In this document: piece after piece, positions 1 through 6,613 of the stretch
Layout: each line of letters begins with the position of its first letter
How positions within the stretch are numbered: position 1 is the stretch's first letter
Assembly: GCA_013817555.1 (NCBI GenBank)
Contig: JACDCN010000029.1
Span: 1-13,114 of the forward strand
Length of the DNA stretch: 13,114 nucleotides
Origin: Actinomycetota bacterium
GTDB taxonomy: Bacteria > Actinomycetota > Thermoleophilia > Gaiellales > Gaiellaceae
Direction of reading: 5' to 3'
Position numbers and translations under genes: made by a program
The notes under the pieces: generated by a model
Database searches by the model: none
What the model was told of the DNA's origin: nothing
What the model saw: the letters and a program-made list of their open reading frames with translations, nothing else

Positions 1-44
1 TGACACGGCTGGACGCACTCCTCGGCGAGGGCGAGACGCGATGA
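1..44 (+). CDS. C-terminal end of an unidentified upstream gene (partial)
   Basis: Only the last 13 codons are visible. The frame starting at base 3 reads TRLDALLGEGETR and stops at TGA 42-44. That stop overlaps the ATG of the ArsR-type gene in an ATGA junction, the usual sign of a translationally coupled operon. The tail is too short to identify. ArsR regulators of this type often sit beside SRPBCC/AHSA1-domain proteins, so such a protein is possible, but nothing visible proves it. Confidence 0.5.
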   Translation, partial: TRLDALLGEGETR

Positions 45-349
45 ACGCGCTCGAAGCCCTGGCCGAGCCGACGCGCAGGCGCATCGTCGAGCTCCTGGCC
101 GAGCGGGAGCGGAGCGCCGGTGAGATCGCGTCGCACTTCCGCGCGAGTCGGCCCGGGATCTCGCGTCACCTCCGTGTATTGCGCGAACACGGGCTCGTTC
201 GCGCGCGTGAGGAGGGGCAAAGGCGGCTCTACTCGCTCGATCCCGTGCCGCTGCGGGAGTTGGATGAGTGGCTGCAGCGATACCGCGAGTTCTGGGACAA
301 CCGACTTGACGCGCTCGACACGGAAATCCGGCGGCGCCGGGCACCCTGA
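41..349 (+). CDS. ArsR/SmtB-family winged-helix transcriptional regulator
   Basis: This 102-residue protein has the usual ArsR length. It begins with the family signature LAEPTRRRIVELLAE (residues 7-21). The helix-turn-helix lies at about residues 24-50 (SAGEIASHF, then the recognition helix SRPGISRHLRVLREHGLV), followed by a wing (REEGQRRLYSLDP). I see no cysteine cluster like the metal sites of classical ArsR/SmtB, so metal sensing is unlikely. The C-terminal helix with EWLQRYREFWDNRLDALD resembles the non-metal ArsR subgroup that accompanies SRPBCC or VOC proteins. The ATG overlaps the preceding stop, and the VOC gene follows after 12 nt, so this is probably an operon in which it may act as an autorepressor. 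The ligand is unknown. Confidence 0.9.
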   Translation: MNALEALAEPTRRRIVELLAERERSAGEIASHFRASRPGISRHLRVLREHGLVRAREEGQRRLYSLDPVPLRELDEWLQRYREFWDNRLDALDTEIRRRRAP

Positions 350-350
350 C

Positions 351-356
351 AAGGAG
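351..356 (+). promoter_or_regulatory. Strong Shine-Dalgarno of the VOC gene
   Basis: AAGGAG followed by 5 nt and ATG at 362 is a near-perfect ribosome binding site. It is the clearest one in the window, and it supports this start for the VOC gene. Most other genes here rely on overlapping or leaderless starts. Confidence 0.8.
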
Positions 357-361
357 ACGAC

Positions 362-775
362 ATGCAGACAATCACTCCGTACCTGCTCTACAAGGACGTC
401 GACGCCGCGCTCGACTTCCTGTCGAAGACCTTCGGCTTCAAAGAAGAGCTGCGCTATACGGGCGAGGAGGGCTACGTCAACCACGCCGAGATGCGCGCCG
501 GCGACGGCAAGATCTACCTGGGAGACCCGGGCGAGGAGTACAGGAATCCGAAGGACCTCGGCCAGGAGACGGTCGGCATCTACGTCCTGGTCGACGACGT
601 GGACGGGCACTTCGAGCGAGCGAAGGCCGCGGGCGCCGAGATCAAGGAGGAGCCCACCGACCAGGAGTACGGCGAGCGGCGGTACACCGCACGGGACCTC
701 GAGGGCCACTTCTGGTTCTTCGCGCAGCCGACGCGCGAGGTCGCGCCCGAGGAGTGGGGCGCAACCGTGTCTTAG
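362..775 (+). CDS. VOC-superfamily protein (glyoxalase/bleomycin-resistance fold)
   Basis: This 137-residue protein has the two beta-alpha-beta-beta-beta modules of a VOC protein. The first opens with ITPYLLYKDVDAALDFLSKTFGFKE (residues 4-28). The second covers TVGIYVLVDDVDGHFERAKAAGAEI (70-94) and ends with the typical RDLEGHFWFFAQP (111-123). H41 and the second-half D112/E114/H116 region are candidate metal or substrate ligands. Its length and opening resemble PhnB-like VOC proteins. Members range from glyoxalases and dioxygenases to antibiotic-binding proteins, so the substrate cannot be given. An excellent Shine-Dalgarno AAGGAG (351-356) sits 5 nt before the ATG. It lies 12 nt after the ArsR-type gene and is probably regulated by it. 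The gene ends convergently with the lyase-fold gene. Confidence 0.88.
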   Translation: MQTITPYLLYKDVDAALDFLSKTFGFKEELRYTGEEGYVNHAEMRAGDGKIYLGDPGEEYRNPKDLGQETVGIYVLVDDVDGHFERAKAAGAEIKEEPTDQEYGERRYTARDLEGHFWFFAQPTREVAPEEWGATVS

Positions 776-811
776 CCGAGAACGTGATCGGCACCCTTCG
801 GTAGGTCCGAT

Positions 812-2290
812 CTAGGCCCGCAATCGGGCTCGCAGCGCGCGATGGATGTCCTCTGGGTACGGCTCCGTGGCGGCGATTGCGTGCTCGATCTCCTGGAGCG
901 CGGCGCTCGTCCCCGCTCCCAGCATAAGCTCCGGGGAAAGCATCGAGAGAAGGTCGTGCGCGAGCATCCGCTCGACCGCTAGCAGATCCTCGAGCAACTC
1001 CAAGGCGCGCTCGGTCTTGCGGACGCCGAGCGGCGCGGCGGTGCCATGATCCTCGACGGACATGTCCAGAGGCGGCGTATCCAGCGTCGCGGGCGCGGCT
1101 AGCTGCTTGAACTCGGAGAAGGCGGCCGCGGCCGGATAGCGCAGCTGAAGACCAAAGAGCGCTTGCGGCTCCGCCCCCGTGGGACGCCCGGCGACGGCCA
1201 TCTGCCGGAAGATCGCATCCCAGAGATGGCTGAGGCGACGCTCGCTCAGCTGACCGACGTGCGCAATGGCCACGCGCAAGGCGTCGAACGCGACCGCGAG
1301 CACCACCGGCTGGAAGTTGCCGTTGCTGAGAACCGTCCGGCCCTCGACCGAGACGAGTGGGTTATCGCTCGCCGAGTTCAACTCGATCTCGACTGCCCGG
1401 TGGCAGAACGCGATGAACTCCCGCAGCGCTCCGTGCACTTGCGGGACGACGCGAAACGACAATGCGTCTTGCACCGAGCGTGCGACGTCCGGCCCGAACA
1501 GGTAGCTCCCTAAGAGAACCTTCCGAAGGTGCGAAGCCGCCGCGATCTGGCCGGGAAACGGCTTGGCCTCGGCGACGACGGACTCGATGATCGACAGGTT
1601 GCTCCCGGTCGCCTCCATTGAGAGGGCCGCTGCCACGTCGGCGATCTCTGCAACACGGGCCGCACGGTCGACGACGAGCGCGCCGTGGCCGATCGAGACG
1701 GCGTTCGCAGAGATCAACGCGAGCCCGTCCTTGGCCCTGAGCTCGAGCGGCGGGATCCCGGCGCGTGCCATCGCCTCGCCGCCCGGCAGTGCTTCGCCTC
1801 GGTATTCGGCGCGGCCGACACCGATCGCGACCTGCGCCATGCCGGCCATCTGCCCGATGTCACCCGCTCCGACCGATGCCGTCTCGGGCACCAGCGGGTG
1901 GACGCCGGCGTTCACCATCGCGAGCAGGACGTCAGCCGCGGCCATGCTAGCGCCGGAGCCACCGCGCGCGATGCCATTGAGTCGGGCGGTGAGCGCCGCG
2001 CGCACGATCGTGCTCGGCAATGGTGCTCCCAGCCCTCCCGAATGCGTCATGACGAGCATGCGCTGCTGCTGGCCCAGCTGCTCCTCGGTGAGGAGCTCGT
2101 CCTTGCCGTGACCCACCTGGGTGGTCAGGCCGTAGATGGGCTCTCGGCCGGCGAGCGCCGCCTCGATCACGGCATGACTCGCCTCGATCTTCGCGCGCGA
2201 CTCGGATCCCAGCGCGAGAGGCGCCCCGTCGACGACCGCGAGCAGATCCTCGATGCTCAGCGCTGCGCCGGTGATGGTGATTGTCTCCAC
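812..2290 (-). CDS. HAL/PAL-fold (aromatic amino acid lyase superfamily) protein lacking the MIO-forming serine
   Basis: This 492-residue protein matches the histidine/phenylalanine ammonia-lyase family from end to end. Family landmarks are IYGLTTQVGHG (52-62, Tyr53), MTHSGG (81-86, His83), GGSGAS (110-115), SASDNPL (306-312), SNGNF (322-326), LSERRLS (349-355) and SVEDHGT (411-417). In the active site, however, the canonical SVGASGD is SVGAGD (139-144). The serine of the Ala-Ser-Gly triad is missing, so the MIO cofactor should not form. Compared with the P. putida enzyme from memory, the Asn195 position is Ser194 and the Tyr280 position is Leu277, while Arg283 (R280) and Glu414 (E413) are kept. 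The frame is intact and family-length, so this looks like a pseudoenzyme or a changed function rather than decay. I chose the GTG start 8 nt after the methyltransferase stop because VETITITGAALSIEDLLAVV aligns with HAL N-termini; the open frame up to 2620 is Arg-rich shadow. No hut genes are nearby. It is probably the last gene of the minus-strand operon. Confidence 0.88.
   Translation of the reverse strand: METITITGAALSIEDLLAVVDGAPLALGSESRAKIEASHAVIEAALAGREPIYGLTTQVGHGKDELLTEEQLGQQQRMLVMTHSGGLGAPLPSTIVRAALTARLNGIARGGSGASMAAADVLLAMVNAGVHPLVPETASVGAGDIGQMAGMAQVAIGVGRAEYRGEALPGGEAMARAGIPPLELRAKDGLALISANAVSIGHGALVVDRAARVAEIADVAAALSMEATGSNLSIIESVVAEAKPFPGQIAAASHLRKVLLGSYLFGPDVARSVQDALSFRVVPQVHGALREFIAFCHRAVEIELNSASDNPLVSVEGRTVLSNGNFQPVVLAVAFDALRVAIAHVGQLSERRLSHLWDAIFRQMAVAGRPTGAEPQALFGLQLRYPAAAAFSEFKQLAAPATLDTPPLDMSVEDHGTAAPLGVRKTERALELLEDLLAVERMLAHDLLSMLSPELMLGAGTSAALQEIEHAIAATEPYPEDIHRALRARLRA
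815..830. terminator. Small hairpin at a convergent gene end (weak terminator candidate)
   Basis: GCCCG (816-820), loop CAAT, CGGGC (825-829) form a 5-bp stem with a possible extra G-U pair at 815/830. It overlaps the last codons of the lyase-fold gene, beside the 36-nt convergent gap to the VOC gene. A second weak inverted repeat (GCCGA 775-779 / TCGGC 788-792) lies in the gap itself. Neither has a T-run, so intrinsic termination is doubtful. Confidence 0.2.
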
Positions 2291-2298
2291 GGGGCGAG

Positions 2299-2997
2299 CT
2301 AGCGCGGTCCGCGCAGCTTTCGAACGACCCAGATTCCCGCCCGCGTCGAGAAGATGCGCGTGCGCGCGGAGGCGACGACGCGTCGTCCCGGTGGCAGGTA
2401 GGCGAAGCTCATCCGCCCGTGCGCCGCTTGGGCGTCCGCCTCGTTCGGTGGATCGCCGTGTCGCAGCTTGCGGACGCAGGCGGTGCGGAAGCTGACCGGC
2501 GCTTCGAGCTTCCACGCGTCGCTTGCACGCGCGTAGTCGACGATCGCTGCGATGCCGGGGAGGTAGGCGTCGTCGAGAAGCATGCGACCGCCCTCGTTGA
2601 GCCGCGCTGCGAGGTACCACCAGTCGAGGATCGGATACGGAAATCCGTGGGCTCCGTCGACGAGGACAAGGTCGAGGTCAGGCGCCTCGAGCTCGGGGAG
2701 GACCTCGTGTGAGCGTCCGATGTGAAATGTGACTCCCGAGGTGTCGATTCCGCGTTCCTCGCACGCAGCGCGAATGCGGCGTTCCTCCTCGGCGTCCGGC
2801 GTGACGACGTGATGCCGCGCGCCGCGCGCCGCGAACACCATCGTGCTCGCCCCGGCACCGGTCTCCAGCGTCGACATCCCTTGCTGCACGTTCTCCTCCA
2901 GCCACGCGAGCGCCTCCCACGCCAGACCCCAGTAGTCGGCGCTGTCGTGCAGGCTCGGCGGGGAGCGGCGGAGGGACTCGGTAAGCGACCCGTTCAC
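2299..2997 (-). CDS. Class I SAM-dependent methyltransferase (Methyltransf_24-like)
   Basis: This 232-residue protein has a Rossmann methyltransferase core: motif I LETGAGAST (44-52), an acidic strand-2 region HVVTPDAEE (63-71), the core strand LDLVLVDGAHGFPYPILDWW (108-127), and LNEGGRMLLDD (133-143) for strand 5. The VDGAHGFPYPILD pattern resembles the Methyltransf_24 group found in polysaccharide and natural-product clusters, which often methylate O atoms of sugars or small acceptors. The acceptor is unknown. A C-terminal basic tail of about 50 residues follows. The start is GTG at 2997; the nearby ATG ATG in another frame stops after four codons. It lies 25 nt after a glycosyltransferase and 8 nt before the lyase-fold gene, so all should be co-transcribed. 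Methylation of a glycan, or of the product of the lyase-fold partner, are the two likely roles. Confidence 0.82.
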   Translation of the reverse strand: MNGSLTESLRRSPPSLHDSADYWGLAWEALAWLEENVQQGMSTLETGAGASTMVFAARGARHHVVTPDAEEERRIRAACEERGIDTSGVTFHIGRSHEVLPELEAPDLDLVLVDGAHGFPYPILDWWYLAARLNEGGRMLLDDAYLPGIAAIVDYARASDAWKLEAPVSFRTACVRKLRHGDPPNEADAQAAHGRMSFAYLPPGRRVVASARTRIFSTRAGIWVVRKLRGPR

Positions 2998-3022
2998 GGA
3001 GACATCATCGCCGCGCGCACAC

Positions 3023-4072
3023 TCAGCTCGCGAGCTCCTCGTACACCGCGTCGTGAGCGTGGGCGGTCTTCTCCCAGGTGAAGCCGGCGGCGCGGTCGAA
3101 GCCGCGACGCCGCCAGGGATCGGGATCGCTTAGAACGTCTTCTACCGCGGCCACGATCTCCTCGGTCGACGACGGGTCGAAGAGGCGAGCAGCATCGCCG
3201 ACGACCTCCGGCAACGAGGCAACATTCGAGCACGCGACCGGGCAGCCGCAGGCCATTGCCTCGAGCGGCGGCTGGCCGAAGCCCTCGTACAGGCTCGGGA
3301 AGACGAGTGCCGCAGCCGTCCGATAGAGGCGCACGAGATCTTCCCGTGACACGTGGCCGAGCGAGCGCACGCCATCGGGCACCGGCCCGTCGTATGCGGT
3401 GAGGACGAGCTCGAGCCCTGGATGTCGCGGTCGCAGCTCTGCGAACGCTTCGAAGAGACGCGCGTGGTTCTTGTGCGGCCAGCTTCGGGCGGGGTAGAGA
3501 AGGAACTCGCCCCTTGTTTCGTCGCCCGGCCGAAAGACGTCGTGGTCGATCCCCAGGTGGATAGGGCGAACCCGGTCCTCCGCCAACCCGAGTCGCTCGA
3601 CGAGCGTCTCCGCTGCATGCCTAGAGATCGTCAGGACGAGGCGGCTCCTACGGGCCGACCAGCCGTAGGCCTTTCGCCGATACGCGAGCTCGGCGCGGGA
3701 GAAGAACTGCGGAAGGAGCTCATGCTGAACGTCGAGGATCGTCGTCGTCGCCGAACGGCTCTCGACACGCGGGACCATGACGCTCAGAGGGAAATGGAGC
3801 ACGTCCTGGCCCTCGAAGCGTCGATTGATGCTCCTTCCCGAGATCGAAGCCCGTGTCATCGCGACGATGCGGCCGCCGGTCGACCGCGAGGCGCGATATT
3901 CGGGCACGAGCTCCACCGGAAGACCATCCACGTCGGCTGCGACCGACGGCAGGAACGCGCGGTACTCGAAGCGACCGACGCGACCCAGCGCCCGAACGAG
4001 CTCCCGGGCGTACGTCTCGCTGCCACCCGAGATCCCCGGCACCAGGGTCAGCAGGCTGAGCCCTACTCGCAC
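3023..4072 (-). CDS. GT4-family glycosyltransferase, tandem paralogue A
   Basis: This 349-residue retaining GT-B enzyme should move a sugar from a nucleotide-sugar onto a lipid- or glycan-linked acceptor in the cytoplasm. The N-terminal acceptor domain starts MRVGLSLLTLVPGISGGSETYARELVRAL, with the Gly-rich loop (15-17). The domain also carries TTILDVQHELLPQFF (110-124). In the donor domain, YPARSWPHKN (193-202) gives the phosphate-binding Lys201, and LYEGFGQPPLEAMACGCPV (261-279) holds the EX7E pair Glu263/Glu271. The GTG start immediately follows the TAG of its paralogue with zero spacing, so translation is coupled. The near-identical layout to the 4073-5140 protein shows a tandem duplication. 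Sugar specificity cannot be read from the sequence. Confidence 0.92.
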   Translation of the reverse strand: MRVGLSLLTLVPGISGGSETYARELVRALGRVGRFEYRAFLPSVAADVDGLPVELVPEYRASRSTGGRIVAMTRASISGRSINRRFEGQDVLHFPLSVMVPRVESRSATTTILDVQHELLPQFFSRAELAYRRKAYGWSARRSRLVLTISRHAAETLVERLGLAEDRVRPIHLGIDHDVFRPGDETRGEFLLYPARSWPHKNHARLFEAFAELRPRHPGLELVLTAYDGPVPDGVRSLGHVSREDLVRLYRTAAALVFPSLYEGFGQPPLEAMACGCPVACSNVASLPEVVGDAARLFDPSSTEEIVAAVEDVLSDPDPWRRRGFDRAAGFTWEKTAHAHDAVYEELAS

Positions 4073-5140
4073 CTACGAGTTCTCGGCGGCGGCCAGATAC
4101 GCGTCCTCGTGCCGACGAGCGGTCTCGTTCCAGGTGAAGGCGGCTGCTCGCGCGAGACCTTTCTCGCGGAGTTCTTCCGATTGCGAGTCCGCATCGACGA
4201 TGCCGGCTGCGATCGACTCCGGGTCTAAAGGGTCGAAGAGGACGGCCGCATCGCCGCAGACCTCGGGGATCGCCGCGGTATCGGCCGCCGCAACGGGGCA
4301 TCCCGATGCCATCGCCTCGAGCGGCGGAAGGCCGAACCCCTCGTACAGGCTCGGAAAGACCGTAACCGCTGCCCGCCTGTAGAGCGACGCCAGCTCCGCG
4401 GCCGGGACGACGCCCCAGCGCTCGACCCCGTCCGGGAGCGAGCCAAGGCGCTCGAGACCGCCTCCGGTCAGGACGAGGCGCAGCTTGGGCTGCTTCTTCC
4501 GCAGCGACGCGAACGCCTCGAACAGGCGCGCGTGATTCTTGTGCGGCCAGGGTCGCGCTGGATAGAGGATGAACGGCTCGCGCTCCTCGTCTCCGGGGCG
4601 GAAGAGCGTGTGGTTGATGCCATGCGGGATCACGTGGACGATCGCGGGATCGAGCTCCAGGAGCTCGAGCGCTCGCCCTCGTACGAACTCGCTTGTCACG
4701 ATGACCGCAGAGGCCGACTGGGTCGCCCGGTCGTAAGCGATACGCCGAAACGAGCGGCGGGCCGGCCCGAAGAACTCCGGGAGATCCCGGTGCTGCACGT
4801 CGTGCAGGGTCACGACCGTCGGCGCCTTGGTGGCCGGCACCGGCACGGTCAGCGCGTAGTGGACAACATCGACCGTCTCCAGCTCGCTCCGAACGGCGCG
4901 TGACCGGAATGCCGAGAGCGCCATACCGAGAACGCGTGCGGGTCCGCGCCGCCCCACAGGGGGCTCGGCGACCTCCGTCGCAGGCAACCCTCCTGCGGCG
5001 TCCTTCGCCCGAGCCGGTACGAAGACCGTGTAGTCGAGCTTTCGGACGGCCGGCAGCGCTCGCACGAGCTGGCGCGCGTACGTCTCGGAGCCTCCGAGAT
5101 CGCCCGGGGCGAGGGTCAGCAGAGAGATACCCACGCGCAC
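4073..5140 (-). CDS. GT4-family glycosyltransferase, tandem paralogue B (first gene of the minus-strand operon)
   Basis: This 355-residue GT-B enzyme is a close paralogue of its downstream neighbour. Both share the MRVG-S-LLTL-PG--GGSETYAR N-terminus, the FILYPAR-WPHKNHARLFEAF block (Lys201 here) and the FPSLYEGFG-PPLEAMA-GCPVA block (Glu267/Glu275 of EX7E). The acceptor domain differs more, with PTVVTLHDVQHRDLPEFF at 107-124 and IVTSEFVRGRALELL at 147-161. This suggests the two copies add sugars to different acceptors or consecutive positions. The chosen GTG (5138-5140) stands exactly 6 nt after a TAGGAT box and has no Shine-Dalgarno. This fits a leaderless message for the whole minus-strand operon. 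Confidence 0.92.
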   Translation of the reverse strand: MRVGISLLTLAPGDLGGSETYARQLVRALPAVRKLDYTVFVPARAKDAAGGLPATEVAEPPVGRRGPARVLGMALSAFRSRAVRSELETVDVVHYALTVPVPATKAPTVVTLHDVQHRDLPEFFGPARRSFRRIAYDRATQSASAVIVTSEFVRGRALELLELDPAIVHVIPHGINHTLFRPGDEEREPFILYPARPWPHKNHARLFEAFASLRKKQPKLRLVLTGGGLERLGSLPDGVERWGVVPAAELASLYRRAAVTVFPSLYEGFGLPPLEAMASGCPVAAADTAAIPEVCGDAAVLFDPLDPESIAAGIVDADSQSEELREKGLARAAAFTWNETARRHEDAYLAAAENS

Positions 5141-5146
5141 TCGCGC

Positions 5147-5152
5147 ATCCTA
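5147..5152 (-). promoter_or_regulatory. Putative -10 box of a leaderless promoter for the minus-strand operon
   Basis: On the minus strand TAGGAT is followed by 6 nt and the GTG start at 5140. A transcription start about 7 nt after the -10 box would fall on the first base of the start codon. No convincing -35 hexamer is visible 16-18 nt upstream. It mirrors the box on the other strand. Confidence 0.55.
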
Positions 5153-5183
5153 GTCCGGGTCGGGGTCGTCCTCATGCCCTGGC

Positions 5184-5189
5184 TAGAAT
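5184..5189 (+). promoter_or_regulatory. Putative -10 box of a leaderless promoter for the plus-strand operon
   Basis: TAGAAT (consensus TANAAT) is followed by 6 nt and ATG at 5196, the spacing expected when transcription starts on the A of the start codon. There is no Shine-Dalgarno in these 6 nt. No clear -35 hexamer is seen. The 55-bp spacer 5141-5195 would hold both divergent promoters. Confidence 0.6.
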
Positions 5190-5195
5190 GCCGCG

Positions 5196-5591
5196 ATGCC
5201 GTCTGGCGAAGCCAAAAACGGCGAATCTGCAGGGGGTTCGGTAGACGTCGACGAGCTCTTCCAGCGCCTTCGGGAGGAGGTTCGCCGGTCGGGATCCGCC
5301 CCGGGCGGGGGGACGCCGAGCGAGAGCGACCGTCAAGCTGCGCGAGCCGAAGCCGAACGGCTCTGGCCTGTCTCCGCCGACCGCGCGCTGCGACTGCGGC
5401 CCGGAGTGCGCGGCGGAGTCGGAACGCCGGTCAAGGGCGTCCTGCGCAAGCTGATGCGCTGGTACGTCGAGCCACTTGCGTACGACCAGCGCTCGTTCAA
5501 CGCGGCGACCCTCCGGCTGATCGACGATCTCCAGCAACAAGTCGAGCAGCTCCAAGCGGAGCTCGACGAGCTCCGTAACGGGCGACGATGA
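5196..5591 (+). CDS. Small coiled-coil protein of unknown function heading the glycosyltransferase operon
   Basis: This 131-residue protein has no domain I can name with certainty. It has four parts: a low-complexity start; a short charged helix VDELFQRLREEVRRSG (17-32); a Gly/Pro/Ser linker; and a conserved-looking block KGVLRKLMRWYVEPLAYDQRSFNAATLRLIDDL (about 79-111) that runs into a heptad-like coiled coil QQQVEQLQAELDELRNG. From memory, the RKLMRWYVEPLA-Q-FN block also occurs as an N-terminal module before methyltransferases or glycosyltransferases in other bacteria; this is unverified here. There is no signal peptide or membrane helix. Its stop overlaps the ATG of the next glycosyltransferase (ATGA at 5588-5591). 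It may be a scaffold or partner subunit for that enzyme, which is an inference from position. The start fits the leaderless promoter. Confidence 0.8.
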   Translation: MPSGEAKNGESAGGSVDVDELFQRLREEVRRSGSAPGGGTPSESDRQAARAEAERLWPVSADRALRLRPGVRGGVGTPVKGVLRKLMRWYVEPLAYDQRSFNAATLRLIDDLQQQVEQLQAELDELRNGRR

Positions 5592-6613
5592 GAATTCTCG
5601 TCACCCGGCCGCAGATCCCGTTCGCGTGGGGTGGGACCGAGGTCATGACCGACCGGCTAGTCGCCGAGCTCCGCGTGCGCGGGCACGAGGCCGAGCTCGT
5701 CACAGTTCCGTTCAAGTGGTACCCGGGGGCACGCGTTCTCACCCAGGCGTTCCTGTGGCGGATGCTCGACCTGGACGAGGTGGACGGGGCTCCGGTGGAC
5801 ATTGTCGTCGCGACGAAGTTCCCCTCGTACCTCGTCCGGCACCCGGAGAAGCGCGTCTGGCTCGTGCACCAGTTCAGGCAGGCGTACGAGCTCGACCGGA
5901 CCGATCTCGGGCAGTTCGACGAGTCGTCCGAGGATCGCGCGCTTCGTCGGAAGCTGCATGCCCTCGACCGCGTCGCGCTCGGCGAGGCGACCCAGCTCTT
6001 TGCCATCTCGCAGAACGTCGCCGACCGGCTCGAGCGCACCACGGGCCTGCACGCAGAGTTCCTGCCTCCGCCACCGCAGGAGCTCGAGTACCGCTGCGAG
6101 GGATATGGCGACTTCGTCCTCTCGGTGAACCGGCTGGACCGCGCGAAGCGCATCGACCTCCTGCTCGAGGCCGCGGCGCTCGACTCCTCGCTCGAGGTCG
6201 TGATCGCCGGCGACGGTCCCGACCGGCGCCGGCTCGAGGAGCTCGCGCGTGCCCGCGGCCTCGATGGCCGCGCGCGCTTCGCAGGTCGCGTGTCCGACGC
6301 CGAGCTTGCGGATCTGTACGGCCGCTGTCTTGCCGTGTACTACGCTCCGGTGGACGAGGACTACGGCATGGTGCCGTTCGAGGCGTTCCTCTCCGAGAAG
6401 CCAGTCCTGACGACGACGGACGCGGGCGGCCCGCTCGAGATCGTGTTCGACCACCGCACGGGCCTCGTCGTGTCGCCAGACGCCGCCGAGCTGGCCCGCG
6501 CCGCAAGCTGGCTCCGGGAGCATCGCGAGGAGGCGGCCACCTTCGGACGCGCGGGGAAGGCGATCGCGGACGAGGTGACTTGGGAGCGGGCCATCGAGCG
6601 GCTGCTGGCATGA
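5588..6613 (+). CDS. GT4-family glycosyltransferase
   Basis: This 341-residue GT-B enzyme begins MRILVTRPQIPFAWGGTEVMTDRLVAELRVRGHE, with the Gly-Gly-Thr-Glu loop typical of GT4 N-domains. FAISQNVADRLERTTG (138-153) is the usual acceptor-domain segment. The donor domain has SVNRLDRAKRIDLLLEA (179-195; Arg182/Lys187 for the donor phosphates), VIAGDGPDRRRLEELA (205-220) and EDYGMVPFE (257-265), which is an intact EX7E motif with Glu257/Glu265. It is not closely similar to the minus-strand pair and should have a different specificity. Its start overlaps the stop of the coiled-coil gene and its stop overlaps the next start, both by ATGA. Confidence 0.92.
   Translation: MRILVTRPQIPFAWGGTEVMTDRLVAELRVRGHEAELVTVPFKWYPGARVLTQAFLWRMLDLDEVDGAPVDIVVATKFPSYLVRHPEKRVWLVHQFRQAYELDRTDLGQFDESSEDRALRRKLHALDRVALGEATQLFAISQNVADRLERTTGLHAEFLPPPPQELEYRCEGYGDFVLSVNRLDRAKRIDLLLEAAALDSSLEVVIAGDGPDRRRLEELARARGLDGRARFAGRVSDAELADLYGRCLAVYYAPVDEDYGMVPFEAFLSEKPVLTTTDAGGPLEIVFDHRTGLVVSPDAAELARAASWLREHREEAATFGRAGKAIADEVTWERAIERLLA

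Noticed and set aside
776..811. Strong intrinsic terminator between the convergent genes
   Set aside because: Only 5-bp stems without a T-run are present, so it is listed as a weak candidate at 815-830 only.
812..2290. Annotation as an active histidine ammonia-lyase (hutH)
   Set aside because: The MIO serine and two catalytic positions are changed, and no other hut gene is present, so the symbol would mislead.
2291..2620. N-terminal extension of the lyase-fold gene by 110 residues
   Set aside because: It overlaps the methyltransferase, is Arg-rich and without family similarity. HAL-type N-termini align at the GTG at 2290.
5626..6609. Long open frame fused in front of the 6610 glycosyltransferase
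   Set aside because: It is the +2 shadow of the 5588 gene, rich in Arg/Ala/Pro. The overlapping ATGA at 6610 is the natural start.
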